A stretch of DNA of 64,000 nucleotides, taken from contig CAJTZF010000006.1 in the NCBI GenBank assembly GCA_910584245.1, positions 1 to 64,000 of the forward strand, in the 5' to 3' direction. This DNA is from an uncultured Eubacterium sp. (GTDB taxonomy: Bacteria; Bacillota; Clostridia; Lachnospirales; Lachnospiraceae). Both the position numbers and the translations under genes were made by a program. The notes beneath the pieces are model-generated. The model was given only the letters and a program-made list of their open reading frames with translations, ran no database searches and was not told the origin of the DNA. Below are positions 32,041 through 41,941 of this stretch, piece after piece (the stretch's first letter is position 1; the number at the start of each line of letters is the position of its first letter).

Positions 32041-33092
32041 GTAAGCTGAAAAAAAATGTACTGAATATTGCATTTTTATTATTGCTTCTAGCGCTGACCC
32101 TATGGCTTATTTTTCGCGATCAGGATTTGACACCAATTTTAGAAACACTGCAAAACGTACCGGCCGGTTACATCGCAATTGGGCTTGTACTGGTAGTTCT
32201 TTATGTTTGCGGTGAATCTGTCATTATCAAATACCTGCTTCATGCGGTCAAAAAGAAGGCACCGCTTATCAACTGCATACGGTATTCGTTCGTCGGATTT
32301 TTTTTCAGCTGCATTACACCTTCCGCTACGGGAGGGCAGCCGGCGCAAATTTATTATATGAAAAAGCAAAAAATTGACATTCCGACCGCCACAATCATTC
32401 TAATGCTAGTTACGATTGAATACAAATTTGTCCTCGTATTTATCGGACTGGGACTTGCCATTTTTGGCCAGGGACTTGTACAGACACTTACCTTTGAGGC
32501 ACAGTTTTACTTATACCTTGGGTTGGGATTAAACGTCTTTTGCGTTACCTTTATGAGCTTTCTCGTATTTTTGCCAGATACCGCAAAATATTTGATTACA
32601 AAAGGATTTCTTCTGCTTCAAAAGCTCCACATCATGAAAAATAAAAACAACCGGATGCAACGTCTGGAAGCTTCTATGGAACACTATAAAAGAGCGTCTG
32701 CTTTTTTAAAAGAGAATAAACTGGTTATATTGAATACGACGATAATCACATTTGTACAGCGGATCCTTCTGTTCCTTGTCACGTATGTCGTATACCGGAG
32801 TTTCGGTCTTCACAGCATTTCCGCCGTGACGATTACGCTTTTACAGGCGGCCATCTCTGTGTCCGTTGATATGCTCCCACTGCCGGGAGGTATGGGGATT
32901 AGCGAACGTCTGTTTCTGCAAATTTTTGGCCCCATATTTGGCAGCACAGCGCTCTCGCTGTCCGGAATGCTTATGAGCAGGGGAATCAGCTATTATATGC
33001 TTATCATTATAAGTGCAGTCATTACCTGCATCACACACGTAACCGTAACAAATGCAACTGCGGGCTCAGTTAAGAGAAAGAAAGATTCATGA
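32037..33092 (+). CDS. Lysylphosphatidylglycerol synthase/UPF0104-type membrane protein (flippase-like)
   Basis: The 351-residue protein starts with TTG at 32037, within the stop of the PAP2 gene, with AAGGAG upstream. It has about eight hydrophobic helices with the family landmarks YSFVGFFFSCITPSATGGQP and DMLPLPGGMGISERLF. It corresponds to the transmembrane part of MprF (LPG_synthase_TM / YbhN family) without the soluble lysyltransferase domain. Such proteins are thought to move lipids between leaflets. Position next to pssA and psd fits a role with aminophospholipids. Confidence 0.88.
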   Translation: MSKLKKNVLNIAFLLLLLALTLWLIFRDQDLTPILETLQNVPAGYIAIGLVLVVLYVCGESVIIKYLLHAVKKKAPLINCIRYSFVGFFFSCITPSATGGQPAQIYYMKKQKIDIPTATIILMLVTIEYKFVLVFIGLGLAIFGQGLVQTLTFEAQFYLYLGLGLNVFCVTFMSFLVFLPDTAKYLITKGFLLLQKLHIMKNKNNRMQRLEASMEHYKRASAFLKENKLVILNTTIITFVQRILLFLVTYVVYRSFGLHSISAVTITLLQAAISVSVDMLPLPGGMGISERLFLQIFGPIFGSTALSLSGMLMSRGISYYMLIIISAVITCITHVTVTNATAGSVKRKKDS

Positions 33093-33150
33093 GTTCCGTT
33101 TTTTGACCTGGTTTAAGAAGCCGCCCAAGCGGCAGAATGTGAGGAATCCT

Positions 33151-33774
33151 ATGATTGGCTTTTACAATTATTCCGTTATACTGACTTATCTGGGCGTGGC
33201 CCTTTCTATATTCGGCATCACACAGTCCCTTACCGGAAATTATGACATCGCGATTTTATGTCTTGCACTGGCGGGCTGCTGTGATACCTTTGACGGCAAG
33301 GTGGCCCGGAGCATGAAAAACAGAACGAGGGAACAGGAAATATTTGGTGTCCAAATTGATTCCCTCTGCGATGCGATATGCTTCGGCGTAACACCTGCAA
33401 TCATCGCTTATTCTCTCGGTTTGAACAACCCCTTTGGCATCACGGTGGAAATCATTTTCGTTCTGTGCGGTGTTATACGGCTTGCGTATTTCAACGTATT
33501 GGAAGAAATCAAGCATACGGAGCCGGAAAAGGAGGACCGGAAGTGCTACCACGGACTTCCCATTACGTCCATTGCGATTTTATTTCCGATTCTCTATATG
33601 TTCCGTCCACTCGTATCAGAACAGCTTTTCTTGACAGCCCTGCCGTTCGCGATGCTGGCAATTGCATTTTTGTACATTCTTGATTTCAAAATCAAAAAAC
33701 CGTCAAATGCTATGGTTGCTTTTATCATCATATTTATGGGCATCGTCGTGCTGAAAATTTTACATCTATTTTAA
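33151..33774 (+). CDS. pssA: CDP-diacylglycerol-serine O-phosphatidyltransferase
   Basis: It makes phosphatidylserine. The CDP-alcohol phosphotransferase motif D-G-x2-A-R-x8-G-x3-D-x3-D appears in full (DTFDGKVARS, then FGVQIDSLCD), and six helices are present. I prefer the ATG at 33151 (207 residues; GAGGA upstream) to the 33052 start, which would overlap the previous gene by 41 bp. The following gene encodes the decarboxylase, so phosphatidylethanolamine is the expected product of the pair. Confidence 0.92.
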   Translation: MIGFYNYSVILTYLGVALSIFGITQSLTGNYDIAILCLALAGCCDTFDGKVARSMKNRTREQEIFGVQIDSLCDAICFGVTPAIIAYSLGLNNPFGITVEIIFVLCGVIRLAYFNVLEEIKHTEPEKEDRKCYHGLPITSIAILFPILYMFRPLVSEQLFLTALPFAMLAIAFLYILDFKIKKPSNAMVAFIIIFMGIVVLKILHLF

Positions 33775-33816
33775 GAAAGGGAGTAACATACAAGCAAATT
33801 GGTAAAGGAGAAACTC

Positions 33817-34698
33817 GTGTCAATCGGAATGAAACAAATGGATATAAACGGAAAAAAGATTACTACAAAAACAGGACAGGATACTCTGCTGCATTTTCTC
33901 TATGCGACCACACCGGGGCGAATGCTTCTGAAACCACTTGTATATCCGTGGTTTTCTAAGCTTGCGGGAATGTTTCTCAACACAAAATTTTCTTGCCGTC
34001 TCATCCGGCCATTCATCCAATCTGCGCAGATTGATATGTCTGATTTTGAGAAAACGGCCTATTCGTGCTACAATGATTTTTTTACCCGGAAAATCCGTCC
34101 GGGAGCCAGAACGGTATCCGGTAACGAACAAACACTGATCAGTCCTTGTGACTGTTATGCTACCGCATACGAAATCACAGACCAAAAAACCTTTCACATC
34201 AAACAGGCAAAATACACCGTCGCCTCTCTCCTGCGGAGCCGGAAGCTTGCCAGCCGTTTTCAGGGCGGATATGCCGTTATACTACGGCTTACCGTAAGCG
34301 ATTACCACCGGTACTCCTACGCTGTAACCGGAAAAAAGTCGAAAAATTACCGTATTCCTGGCATCTTTCACACCGTAAACCCAATGGCAGGCGAATACTT
34401 CCCCATTTATAAAGAGAATACACGTGAGTATTCCCTTATTCACACCGCCCATTTCGGCGATGTTATCCAAATGGAAGTTGGCGCCCTTATGGTTGGTAAA
34501 ATTGTCAATCACAAGGAGGCGTGCCAGGTGCGGCGGGGAGAAGAAAAGGGGTATTTTGAATTTGGCGGTTCCACTATTATCCTCCTTCTCCAAAAGGATG
34601 CTGCCACGCTCCGCCCAGACCTTTTAAAAAACACTGCTGCCGGCTATGAGACGCAGCTCCGGCTGGGCGACGCGATCGGACAGGCAGCGCAGAAATAG
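33817..34698 (+). CDS. psd: Phosphatidylserine decarboxylase proenzyme
   Basis: It turns phosphatidylserine into phosphatidylethanolamine at the membrane. The proenzyme cleaves itself at a Gly-Ser bond to form the pyruvoyl group: FGGST near residue 255 corresponds to LGST of the family. SDYHRYSYAVTG and FHTVNPM carry the conserved His residues of the self-cleaving triad. GTG start at 33817 with AAAGGAG seven bases before (293 residues); a TTG at 33799 is the alternative. Last gene of the lipid operon, 42 bp after pssA. Confidence 0.92.
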   Translation: MSIGMKQMDINGKKITTKTGQDTLLHFLYATTPGRMLLKPLVYPWFSKLAGMFLNTKFSCRLIRPFIQSAQIDMSDFEKTAYSCYNDFFTRKIRPGARTVSGNEQTLISPCDCYATAYEITDQKTFHIKQAKYTVASLLRSRKLASRFQGGYAVILRLTVSDYHRYSYAVTGKKSKNYRIPGIFHTVNPMAGEYFPIYKENTREYSLIHTAHFGDVIQMEVGALMVGKIVNHKEACQVRRGEEKGYFEFGGSTIILLLQKDAATLRPDLLKNTAAGYETQLRLGDAIGQAAQK

Positions 34699-34728
34699 TA
34701 ATACTATTCTACTTGTATTCCCGCCCTG

Positions 34729-35358
34729 CTAAATATTCTGCCGGCACACATCTGCCAGACAGCATTTCTCACAATACGGCTTTCTCGCCGTACAGACCTC
34801 CCGGCCGTGGTAAACTAGCCGGTGACAAAAATCACTTCCCTTTTCCCCCGGGATTATTTTCCACAATTCCATTTCCACCTTTTTCGGATCCTTAATGCCA
34901 TCTACCAGCCCCATTCGGTTTGTCAACCTTATGCAGTGCGTATCGGTAACAATCGCCGGTTTCCCAAAAACATCTCCCATAATAAGGTTGGCGCTCTTGC
35001 GCCCCACTCCCGGCAAATCCAGTAGCGCGTCAAAATCATCCGGCACCCGTCCGCCATATTTTTCAACGATCACATTCATACATTTGTGAATGTCCCTCGC
35101 CTTGCTGGGCCCCAGGCCACATGGTTTCACAATAGCTTCAATCGCCTTTACGTCGGCCGCTGCCAGCGCTTCCGGAGATGGAAATTTCTCATATAAATCC
35201 TTCACCACAATATTTACCCTGGCATCTGTACACTGCGCCGCCAAACGGACGCTGACGAGCAATTTCCACGCCTCGTCATAATCAAGGGAACAAGCTGCCA
35301 GCGGATATTCCTTTTCCAATCGCTCAATAATCTCTTTTGCCCGCTGTTTTTTTGTCAT
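34729..35358 (-). CDS. nth: Endonuclease III
   Basis: DNA glycosylase/AP lyase that removes oxidised pyrimidines. The 209-residue protein has the helix-hairpin-helix LPGVGRKSANLIMG (around 110), catalytic Lys (GVGRK) and Asp (IVTDTHCIRL), and the C-terminal [4Fe-4S] ligands in the C-x6-C-x2-C-x5-C pattern (CTARKPYCEKCCLADVC). The ATG at 35356-35358 overlaps the stop of the GH31 gene by four bases (ATGA) and has GGAGG inside that gene, so its translation is coupled to the glycosidase. Confidence 0.95.
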   Translation of the reverse strand: MTKKQRAKEIIERLEKEYPLAACSLDYDEAWKLLVSVRLAAQCTDARVNIVVKDLYEKFPSPEALAAADVKAIEAIVKPCGLGPSKARDIHKCMNVIVEKYGGRVPDDFDALLDLPGVGRKSANLIMGDVFGKPAIVTDTHCIRLTNRMGLVDGIKDPKKVEMELWKIIPGEKGSDFCHRLVYHGREVCTARKPYCEKCCLADVCRQNI

Positions 35359-37391
35359 ATGCAATCCTCCATCCTTTCAAACAAGGGTATTTTAAAATAA
35401 TCCACCGTCTCCGTAAACCATTTCCCATTATCCAGGGTTCTCACCTCTCCAGTAAAAAAATCCGTCCACTTCCCTGCGGGAAGATAATACTCGGCCCTCG
35501 ATTCCCCGTTAAAAACCGGGGCCACAACATACTTGCTGCCAAGCATATACTGACGGTCCAGATACCAGCAGTTCGCATCGTGCGGAAACTCCAAAACCAT
35601 AGCCCGCATGACAGGAATTCCAGTTTTATGGCACTCCCGGGCCTGTTCCTCAAGATACTCCTGAAGCCTTTCCTTCACGCGCACAAAATGGCGCAGCACT
35701 GCCACTGCCTCTTCCCCATACAGCCACGGTACCCGGTAAGAATTGCTTCCATGCAGTCTCGAGTGGGTCGAGAGAAGGCCAAATGCCACCCATCTCTTAT
35801 AAACGTCCGGCGTCGAAGTATCCTCAAACCCTCCGATATCATGGCTCCAGTACCCATACCCGGACAACGTCAGCGAAAGGCCGCCCCGCAGGCTCTCTCC
35901 CATCGCCTCATAAGTCGCAAAACAGTCTCCGCCCCAGTGTACAGGAAATCTTTGCCCTCCCGCTGTACCGCTCCTCGCAAACAGTACAGCGTCTTTTTCC
36001 CCCTTACGCTCCCGGAGAAGCTCATACACCGCCTCATTGTATAAATTCGAATAGTAATTATGCATTTTTTCCGGTGACGACCCGTCAAAAAACACCACAC
36101 CCCGTTCTGGAATTCTTTCTCCAAAATCCGTCTTAAAACAATCGACCCCCATATCAAGCAGTCCGGCAAGCTTGTTCTGATACCACCGTTTTGCCGCCGG
36201 ATTCGTAAAGTCAACGACTGCCATACCTGCCTGCCACTTATCCCACTGCCACACATCGCCATTTTCCCTCTTTATGAAATACCCTTCCCGTACCCCCTCC
36301 ATAAACAACTCTGATGCCTGCGCAATATAAGGATTGATCCACACGCATACGTTCAGTCCCCGGTCATGAAGCGCCTGTAACAGCCTACTTGGATCCGGAA
36401 ATGTCTCCTTATCCCACAAAAAATCGCACCAGTGAAACGGCTTCATCCAACAGCAGTCAAAATGGAAAACACGGAGCGGAATATCCTTCTCCTGCATTTG
36501 ATCTATAATATCTATCACGGTTTCCTCGTCATAATTAGTCAGAAATGACGTCGACAGCCACAGGCCAAAACTCCAATCCGGCACCTTCCCCGGCTTCCCA
36601 GTAATATCTGTATATTTCATCAAAACATCCTTCATGTCCGCACCGGGAAGAAGAAAGAAATCCAGTTTCTCCCCCTTCACTGAAAACGCAGTCTTCTCCA
36701 CCTGCTCCGAGCCAACCTCCATCGAAACCGTCTCACAGTGGTTAATAAATACCCCATAAGCGCGGTTTGATATATAAAACGGCACATTTTTATATGAAAC
36801 ATCCGAAGAAGTACCTCCGTCATCATTGCGCAGCTCAATACTCTGTCCATTTTTTACAAATGGGCCAAAATGCTCTCCCAACCCATAAATACACTCTCCC
36901 ACACCAAGTCCCGTCGCTCCTCTCATATAAGCTGGACCACTAAATTCTTCATACAAAAGCCCCCGGTCCTCTGTACGTATATAACAAAAATCCTCCTCCC
37001 CCATCACCGTACGCCTTTTGCCCGCATAAAACAGTTCGATGCGAAAATTCTCTTTATAAATGCGTAGCTGCGCCTCCCCGCTATCTAACACAAAGCAGTC
37101 CGGCCGCTCCTTCACCTGAATATCTTCCTCCTGGATATCGAGCGGGAAATGTGGATCCTTGTCGCTCGCCCCCATATAATGTACCATCTGAATACGGAAT
37201 ACCTCAGAATGCGGCACCGTAACCCGAAACGTCAAATTCACACCATCAAGCGTCATCCCTTTATGCCCAATGTGTGAATCCGGTGCGATAAAGGTAAAAG
37301 CGCGCCGGCCGATTTCATATTCATATATCTCCCGGGGACAATAAACATGCACTCCCATTTTTTTCTCCCAGCGTCCATTATAAAATTTCAT
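35355..37391 (-). CDS. GH31 family glycosidase (alpha-xylosidase/alpha-glucosidase type)
   Basis: The 678-residue cytoplasmic enzyme starts at 37389-37391 with AAGGAG upstream. The nucleophile lies in CFKTDFGERIP, the form typical of YicI-like alpha-xylosidases (KTDFGE instead of WIDMNE), and the acid/base Asp lies in HWGGDCFATYE. The N-terminal beta-sandwich occupies about 1-230, the barrel 240-590. It probably removes xylosyl or glucosyl residues from imported oligosaccharides. No transporter is next to it; it is instead coupled to nth. Confidence 0.9.
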   Translation of the reverse strand: MKFYNGRWEKKMGVHVYCPREIYEYEIGRRAFTFIAPDSHIGHKGMTLDGVNLTFRVTVPHSEVFRIQMVHYMGASDKDPHFPLDIQEEDIQVKERPDCFVLDSGEAQLRIYKENFRIELFYAGKRRTVMGEEDFCYIRTEDRGLLYEEFSGPAYMRGATGLGVGECIYGLGEHFGPFVKNGQSIELRNDDGGTSSDVSYKNVPFYISNRAYGVFINHCETVSMEVGSEQVEKTAFSVKGEKLDFFLLPGADMKDVLMKYTDITGKPGKVPDWSFGLWLSTSFLTNYDEETVIDIIDQMQEKDIPLRVFHFDCCWMKPFHWCDFLWDKETFPDPSRLLQALHDRGLNVCVWINPYIAQASELFMEGVREGYFIKRENGDVWQWDKWQAGMAVVDFTNPAAKRWYQNKLAGLLDMGVDCFKTDFGERIPERGVVFFDGSSPEKMHNYYSNLYNEAVYELLRERKGEKDAVLFARSGTAGGQRFPVHWGGDCFATYEAMGESLRGGLSLTLSGYGYWSHDIGGFEDTSTPDVYKRWVAFGLLSTHSRLHGSNSYRVPWLYGEEAVAVLRHFVRVKERLQEYLEEQARECHKTGIPVMRAMVLEFPHDANCWYLDRQYMLGSKYVVAPVFNGESRAEYYLPAGKWTDFFTGEVRTLDNGKWFTETVDYFKIPLFERMEDCI

Positions 37392-37582
37392 ATTCCATCC
37401 GCTCCTTCCCATATACTAAGTATACATGGAATTTTTCATATTGCAAATGCTTTTATTGACTTTATCATACAAAATAGAGTATAATTTTCTATGAAAGTAA
37501 GCCAAGTGGACGAAAACGCGTCATGCTTGCATGCATGCGGTTTCGGACATTTGTAATTATGAAGAAAAAAAGGGGGTTCTAC

Positions 37583-38092
37583 ATGAGTCTATCTATAAGC
37601 GCAGTGGGCGGATATGACACCTTATATCCAGTCTATAATGCGAACCCAGTTACTCCGGTAGACCAGGCCGGCCGCGTCACCCGCGGTTCGGAAGGAACGA
37701 CCGATACCGAATCTGGGAAAAAAGTAGAAAAAACAGAATGCCAAACATGCAAAAACCGTAAATATGTAGACGGTTCCAATGAAGGTAATGTTTCATTCAA
37801 GACACCCGGCCATATATCGCCGGAAAGCTCCGGCGCTAAAGTTATGGCACATGAAAAGGAGCACGTTGCAAATGCAGTTGCCAAAGGAAATCAAGCTGGT
37901 AATAAGCTGGTTTCTGCCACAGTCACACTTCATACTTCGGTCTGCCCTGAATGCGGCCGGGTTTATGTTTCCGGGGGTGTCACCAACACCAAAATCCGGT
38001 CTACGCAGCCATCTTCTAATCCGTACGATAAGCTGCAACAGGATATGAACCGCAATCTTTTGGCAGGTATGAATTTTGATCTTGCAGTATAA
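37583..38092 (+). CDS. SprA-related putative metallopeptidase
   Basis: Start chosen at 37583 (GGGGG upstream); 169 residues. The centre carries CQTCKNRKYVDGSNE (two Cys, 53 and 56), FKTPGHISPE, and the zinc motif HEKEH (His90-Glu91-His94), followed by CPECGRVYVSGG (two more Cys). This order is characteristic of the SprA-related family (PF12118 in memory), small HExxH proteins with four Cys that may bind a second zinc. No signal peptide. Role unknown; neighbours give no hint. Not to be confused with gliding protein SprA. Confidence 0.75.
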   Translation: MSLSISAVGGYDTLYPVYNANPVTPVDQAGRVTRGSEGTTDTESGKKVEKTECQTCKNRKYVDGSNEGNVSFKTPGHISPESSGAKVMAHEKEHVANAVAKGNQAGNKLVSATVTLHTSVCPECGRVYVSGGVTNTKIRSTQPSSNPYDKLQQDMNRNLLAGMNFDLAV

Positions 38093-38190
38093 GCGGCGAC
38101 TGAGAACCGCGCCGCTCCAAGTTTGCCATAGGCAGAATTGCCCCGCAAACGACAGAATTCCCATCAAATAAAAAATGGAGGCAAATAAAC

Positions 38191-39561
38191 ATGTCAAAAA
38201 AAATTCCTTATAAAATCTACTTAGAAGAAAGTGAGATGCCAGCACAATGGTACAACGTGCGTGCGGATATGAAAAACAAGCCAGCGCCGCTTTTAAATCC
38301 GGGCACACAAAAACCAATTACTCTGGATGAGCTAAAACCAATCTTCTGTGAAGAGCTTGCAAAACAAGAGCTGGATGACACAACCGCATATATAGACATC
38401 CCGAAAGAGATCCGGGATTTTTATAAAATGTACCGGCCATCCCCTCTCACAAGGGCCTATTGTCTGGAAAAGGCACTGGATACACCCGCTCACATCTACT
38501 ACAAGTTTGAGGGAAATAACACCTCCGGAAGCCACAAGCTCAATTCCGCGATTGCCCAGGCATACTACGCAAAGCAGGAGGGGCTAAAAGGTGTAACGAC
38601 GGAAACGGGTGCGGGCCAGTGGGGAACTGCGCTATCAATGGCATGCTCCTACTTTGACCTGGACTGCCAGGTATACATGGTCAAGGTCTCCTACGAGCAG
38701 AAACCATTCCGACGTGAAGTTATGCGTACTTATGGGGCAAAAGTCACCCCTTCTCCATCCATGAATACTTCCGTAGGACGAAAAATCAACGAAGAATTTC
38801 CTGGCACAACAGGAAGCCTTGGATGTGCAATTTCTGAAGCAGTTGAGGCGGCCACCACACAAGAGGGTTACCGCTACGTACTCGGCTCCGTACTCTCCCA
38901 GGTTCTTCTTCACCAATCCATTATTGGACTTGAAACAAAGGCAGCGCTGGACAAATATGGAATCAAAGCAGACACGATCATCGGATGCGCTGGCGGCGGT
39001 TCCAATCTTGGCGGGCTGATCTCCCCATTTGTCGGTGAAATACTTCGCGGAGAAGCCGATTATAAAATTATTGCAGTAGAGCCGGCTTCTTGTCCATCAC
39101 TGACGCGGGGAAGCTATGAATATGATTTCTGTGACACGGGAAAAGTCTGTCCGCTAGCTAAAATGTACACCCTCGGAAGCGGATTTATTCCTTCTGCCAA
39201 CCACGCCGGCGGACTTCGATATCACGGTATGAGTTCCGTCGTATCCCAGTTGTATGACGACGGTTTCTTAGAAGCCAGAAACGTAGAGCAGACGAGCGTA
39301 TTCCATGCCGCCCAGCACTTTGCCAAAGTAGAGGGGATTCTTCCGGCGCCAGAAAGCAGCCACGCGATCCGCGTCGCTATTGACGAGGCACTCAAGTGCA
39401 AGGAAACCGGAGAAGAGAAAAATATTGTTTTCGGCCTTACCGGAACCGGATATTTTGATATGGTTGCCTATCAGAAATTCAATGACGGAGAGATGTCCGA
39501 CTATGTTCCAACAGACGAAGAAATTGCGGCAAGTCTGGCAAAGCTGCCAAAGGTAAAATGA
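38191..39561 (+). CDS. Tryptophan synthase beta chain, TrpB2 type
   Basis: The 456-residue PLP enzyme has the Schiff-base Lys116 in NTSGSHKLNSA, the substrate loop ETGAGQWGTALS and the phosphate-binding CAGGGSNLGG. Length and the N-terminal extension (about 75 residues before RPSPLTRA) are those of TrpB2. TrpB2 works without TrpA and is thought to make Trp from indole, or from phosphoserine and indole, rather than from indole-glycerol phosphate. No other trp gene or trp attenuator is visible here. AGGAGG-like site (GGAGG) before the ATG. The DUF218 gene follows after one base. Confidence 0.93.
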   Translation: MSKKIPYKIYLEESEMPAQWYNVRADMKNKPAPLLNPGTQKPITLDELKPIFCEELAKQELDDTTAYIDIPKEIRDFYKMYRPSPLTRAYCLEKALDTPAHIYYKFEGNNTSGSHKLNSAIAQAYYAKQEGLKGVTTETGAGQWGTALSMACSYFDLDCQVYMVKVSYEQKPFRREVMRTYGAKVTPSPSMNTSVGRKINEEFPGTTGSLGCAISEAVEAATTQEGYRYVLGSVLSQVLLHQSIIGLETKAALDKYGIKADTIIGCAGGGSNLGGLISPFVGEILRGEADYKIIAVEPASCPSLTRGSYEYDFCDTGKVCPLAKMYTLGSGFIPSANHAGGLRYHGMSSVVSQLYDDGFLEARNVEQTSVFHAAQHFAKVEGILPAPESSHAIRVAIDEALKCKETGEEKNIVFGLTGTGYFDMVAYQKFNDGEMSDYVPTDEEIAASLAKLPKVK

Positions 39562-39562
39562 G

Positions 39563-40288
39563 ATGAAGCAAACACGCGAAAAGAAAAATAAATTTCCCAA
39601 ACTGCTCAAACGCTTATTAATCGCTGGCGGCGCCATCACATTGCTGGGCGCCGTCAGCGTTCTGGGACTTAATCTGTGGGTTACGTCCAGTGTTTCCGAT
39701 CTGATATACGAAGTATCTTCCGAAAATCGGGAGGAACAATCGTCAGAACCACCATTTAACCAGGTGTACGACTGTATCCTCGTACTCGGCGCAGGATTAC
39801 GGGATAATACCCCTTCGCCTATGCTCAAAGACCGGTTGGATAAGGGCATCGCCTGCTATCAGCAGGGGATCGCTCCTAAAATACTTATGAGCGGGGATCA
39901 CGGCAGGGACGGATACAATGAAGTTCAGGTAATGAAACAATATGCCATAGATGCAGGTGTGCCGTCCAGCGATATTTTTATGGACCATGCGGGTTTCTCC
40001 ACTTATGAGAGCCTCATTCGCGCACGGGACATATTTGGTGTCAATTCACCAGTCATTATCACACAGAACTATCATATGTACCGCGCCCTATTTATTGGCA
40101 GACACCTCGAACTAGACTGTATCGGAATTTCTACAGACTACTTCCCCTATGGCGGAAATGCTTACCGCACATTCCGCGAATATATCGCCAGATGCAAAGA
40201 TGTGTTTACGACCATGATTGGCACGAAACCTACGTACGGCGGGGACCCAATCTCCATCAGTGGGAACGGTGACGTAACAAATGATTAA
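39563..40288 (+). CDS. DUF218/SanA-type membrane protein
   Basis: The 241-residue protein has a basic N-terminus, one membrane helix (about 17-42) and an extracytoplasmic DUF218 domain (YdcF/SanA type). Motifs: DCILVLGAGLRDNTPSPMLKDRL, ILMSGDHG, STYESLIRAR and ITQNYHMYRALFI. SanA is linked to vancomycin exclusion in E. coli; the biochemical activity of the family is unknown, with polysaccharide or wall assembly suggested. It is cotranscribed with trpB2 (1-bp gap) and ends at a terminator. Confidence 0.88.
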   Translation: MKQTREKKNKFPKLLKRLLIAGGAITLLGAVSVLGLNLWVTSSVSDLIYEVSSENREEQSSEPPFNQVYDCILVLGAGLRDNTPSPMLKDRLDKGIACYQQGIAPKILMSGDHGRDGYNEVQVMKQYAIDAGVPSSDIFMDHAGFSTYESLIRARDIFGVNSPVIITQNYHMYRALFIGRHLELDCIGISTDYFPYGGNAYRTFREYIARCKDVFTTMIGTKPTYGGDPISISGNGDVTND

Positions 40289-40308
40289 AAAATAAAGTGG
40301 ATAATAAA

Positions 40309-40349
40309 AAGCTGCCACACAGGATTGACATGTCCCCATGTGACAGCTT
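40309..40349 (+). terminator. Terminator of the trpB2-DUF218 unit
   Basis: Arms AAGCTG-C-CACA and TGTG-A-CAGCTT with one mismatch, followed by CTTTTATTT. Confidence 0.65.
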
Positions 40350-40393
40350 CTTTTATTTCATTAAAATTCCTCTTTATAAATTTCTTTTCTTAA

Positions 40394-41770
40394 TCAATCA
40401 TAGAGATGGAATATGCGGCGCAGGAAATTGTACAATCCATGCTTATACACATTAGCTTCATGACCGCCGCCGCCTTTATGGTTTTCGTCACCGCCCATTG
40501 TCTCATAATAAATATGCGGCACTCCGTTAGCCTCCAGCGTATCTGCATAATTCTTTGGATTCTTCCCAACAACTCCGTCATTCTTTCCCGCTGCGATGAG
40601 TACAAGCGTATCATCCATGTATTCTTGCTTCAACGTAAACGTCTCTGGAGTGAAAAGCCCATCCTCATGCACGTTATTTGTCGTGTGCTCCAATATTCCC
40701 GGAGCAGGACAAAACGCACCGACATAACGGAACATATCCTGGAGCATAAATCCAACATGAAGGCTCACGCGGCCCCCCATCGAAAATCCGCAAACCGCCG
40801 TATTCTCACGGCCAGTCATCGTTGAATAATTGTCATTGATGTATGGAATCAAGCATTCCTTCAAATCATTGATGAAGTTATCATAAGCTGCATAATGCTC
40901 CGGACTGTGAAACTCCAGCCCAGCCCCGCTTCCCTTCTCGTTCGCACAGGCATTTGGGAGCACGACAATCATCTCTTCTGCGTCGCCATTGGCAATTGCA
41001 TTCCATACCACATACTGCACTTTATCACCAAACAGCGATGTCTCGTTCCCTCCGATACCGTGCTGCATGTAGACAACGGGATATTTCTTGCTATCGCTAT
41101 AATCCTTTGGCAATATCACTTTTGCCTTCCTCATCACCGTGGCGCCTTCTTTGACAACCGTAGATTCATATGTAATATCCTCTACGGTTCCAGCTACGCC
41201 GTTATCCTGGTCCATAAATCCAGTCGGAACATCAACCTCTGTGTCCTCAACGTAAGAAGTGATCGGCTTAATCGTTGGTTCCGGCTCCTCTGTTGGGGCT
41301 GGCTCAGTAGCTGCTGGCGCACTTGATACCGGCGCCGCACTAGGCGCTACAGACGGAACCGCGCTTGGACTTGCAGATGGCACCGCCGGCGGCGGGGTCT
41401 GCACCGTAGTTACTTTTTTCGCTTTAATCTGAACTACAACCTTACCTAATTTTCTAGTCTTCTTCTTATACTTTTCTTTCACCGTAACTGTGACCTTTCC
41501 CGCCTTTTTTGCGGTAACAACGCCACTTTTCGAAACAGCTGCCTTCGCTTTTGAAGAAGAGGAAAAACTGTAAACTGCTTTTTTCTGTTTTCCAGATATC
41601 GTGATTTTCTTTGTCTGGCCTACCACCATCGAAATCTTCTTTGTCTTTAATTTTGCTTTTTTTGCCGCCTGGGATGTGACGCCCGTAGTGCCTGGGCAAA
41701 TCATGCCCAAAATAAGCATCAAACATACCGACACTTTTACTAACGTCTTTGTCGATACTCCAACCATCAT
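40394..41770 (-). CDS. Secreted CE1-like esterase with Ig-like domain
   Basis: Start at 41768-41770 (AAGGAGG upstream); 458 residues. Signal peptide 1-32 (VKVSVCLMLILGMICPG), a Lys-rich BIG2-type Ig module (about 35-115; VVGQTKKITISG, SGVVTAKKAGKVTVTV), a Pro/Ala/Ser linker (about 125-170), then an esterase D/feruloyl esterase-like alpha/beta hydrolase. Its triad is Ser in CGFSMGG, Asp in GKNDGVV and His in the C-terminal Gly/His stretch (GGGGHEANVYKHG). It probably removes acyl or feruloyl groups from plant xylan outside the cell. Monocistronic. Confidence 0.88.
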   Translation of the reverse strand: MMVGVSTKTLVKVSVCLMLILGMICPGTTGVTSQAAKKAKLKTKKISMVVGQTKKITISGKQKKAVYSFSSSSKAKAAVSKSGVVTAKKAGKVTVTVKEKYKKKTRKLGKVVVQIKAKKVTTVQTPPPAVPSASPSAVPSVAPSAAPVSSAPAATEPAPTEEPEPTIKPITSYVEDTEVDVPTGFMDQDNGVAGTVEDITYESTVVKEGATVMRKAKVILPKDYSDSKKYPVVYMQHGIGGNETSLFGDKVQYVVWNAIANGDAEEMIVVLPNACANEKGSGAGLEFHSPEHYAAYDNFINDLKECLIPYINDNYSTMTGRENTAVCGFSMGGRVSLHVGFMLQDMFRYVGAFCPAPGILEHTTNNVHEDGLFTPETFTLKQEYMDDTLVLIAAGKNDGVVGKNPKNYADTLEANGVPHIYYETMGGDENHKGGGGHEANVYKHGLYNFLRRIFHLYD

Positions 41771-41941
41771 AACACGTTCCTCCTTAATAGAATATAGTGA
41801 AAACACTTCAATAATACTATATAATAAATAAGGTATGGTTGTCAAGGTTGTATGTCGTTTTCCATCACATAAAAGCCGGCTGCTCCGTGCTTTTCACTTT
41901 TACAAAAAAACAAGACCGCAAAATGCGATCTCGTTTTGTAA

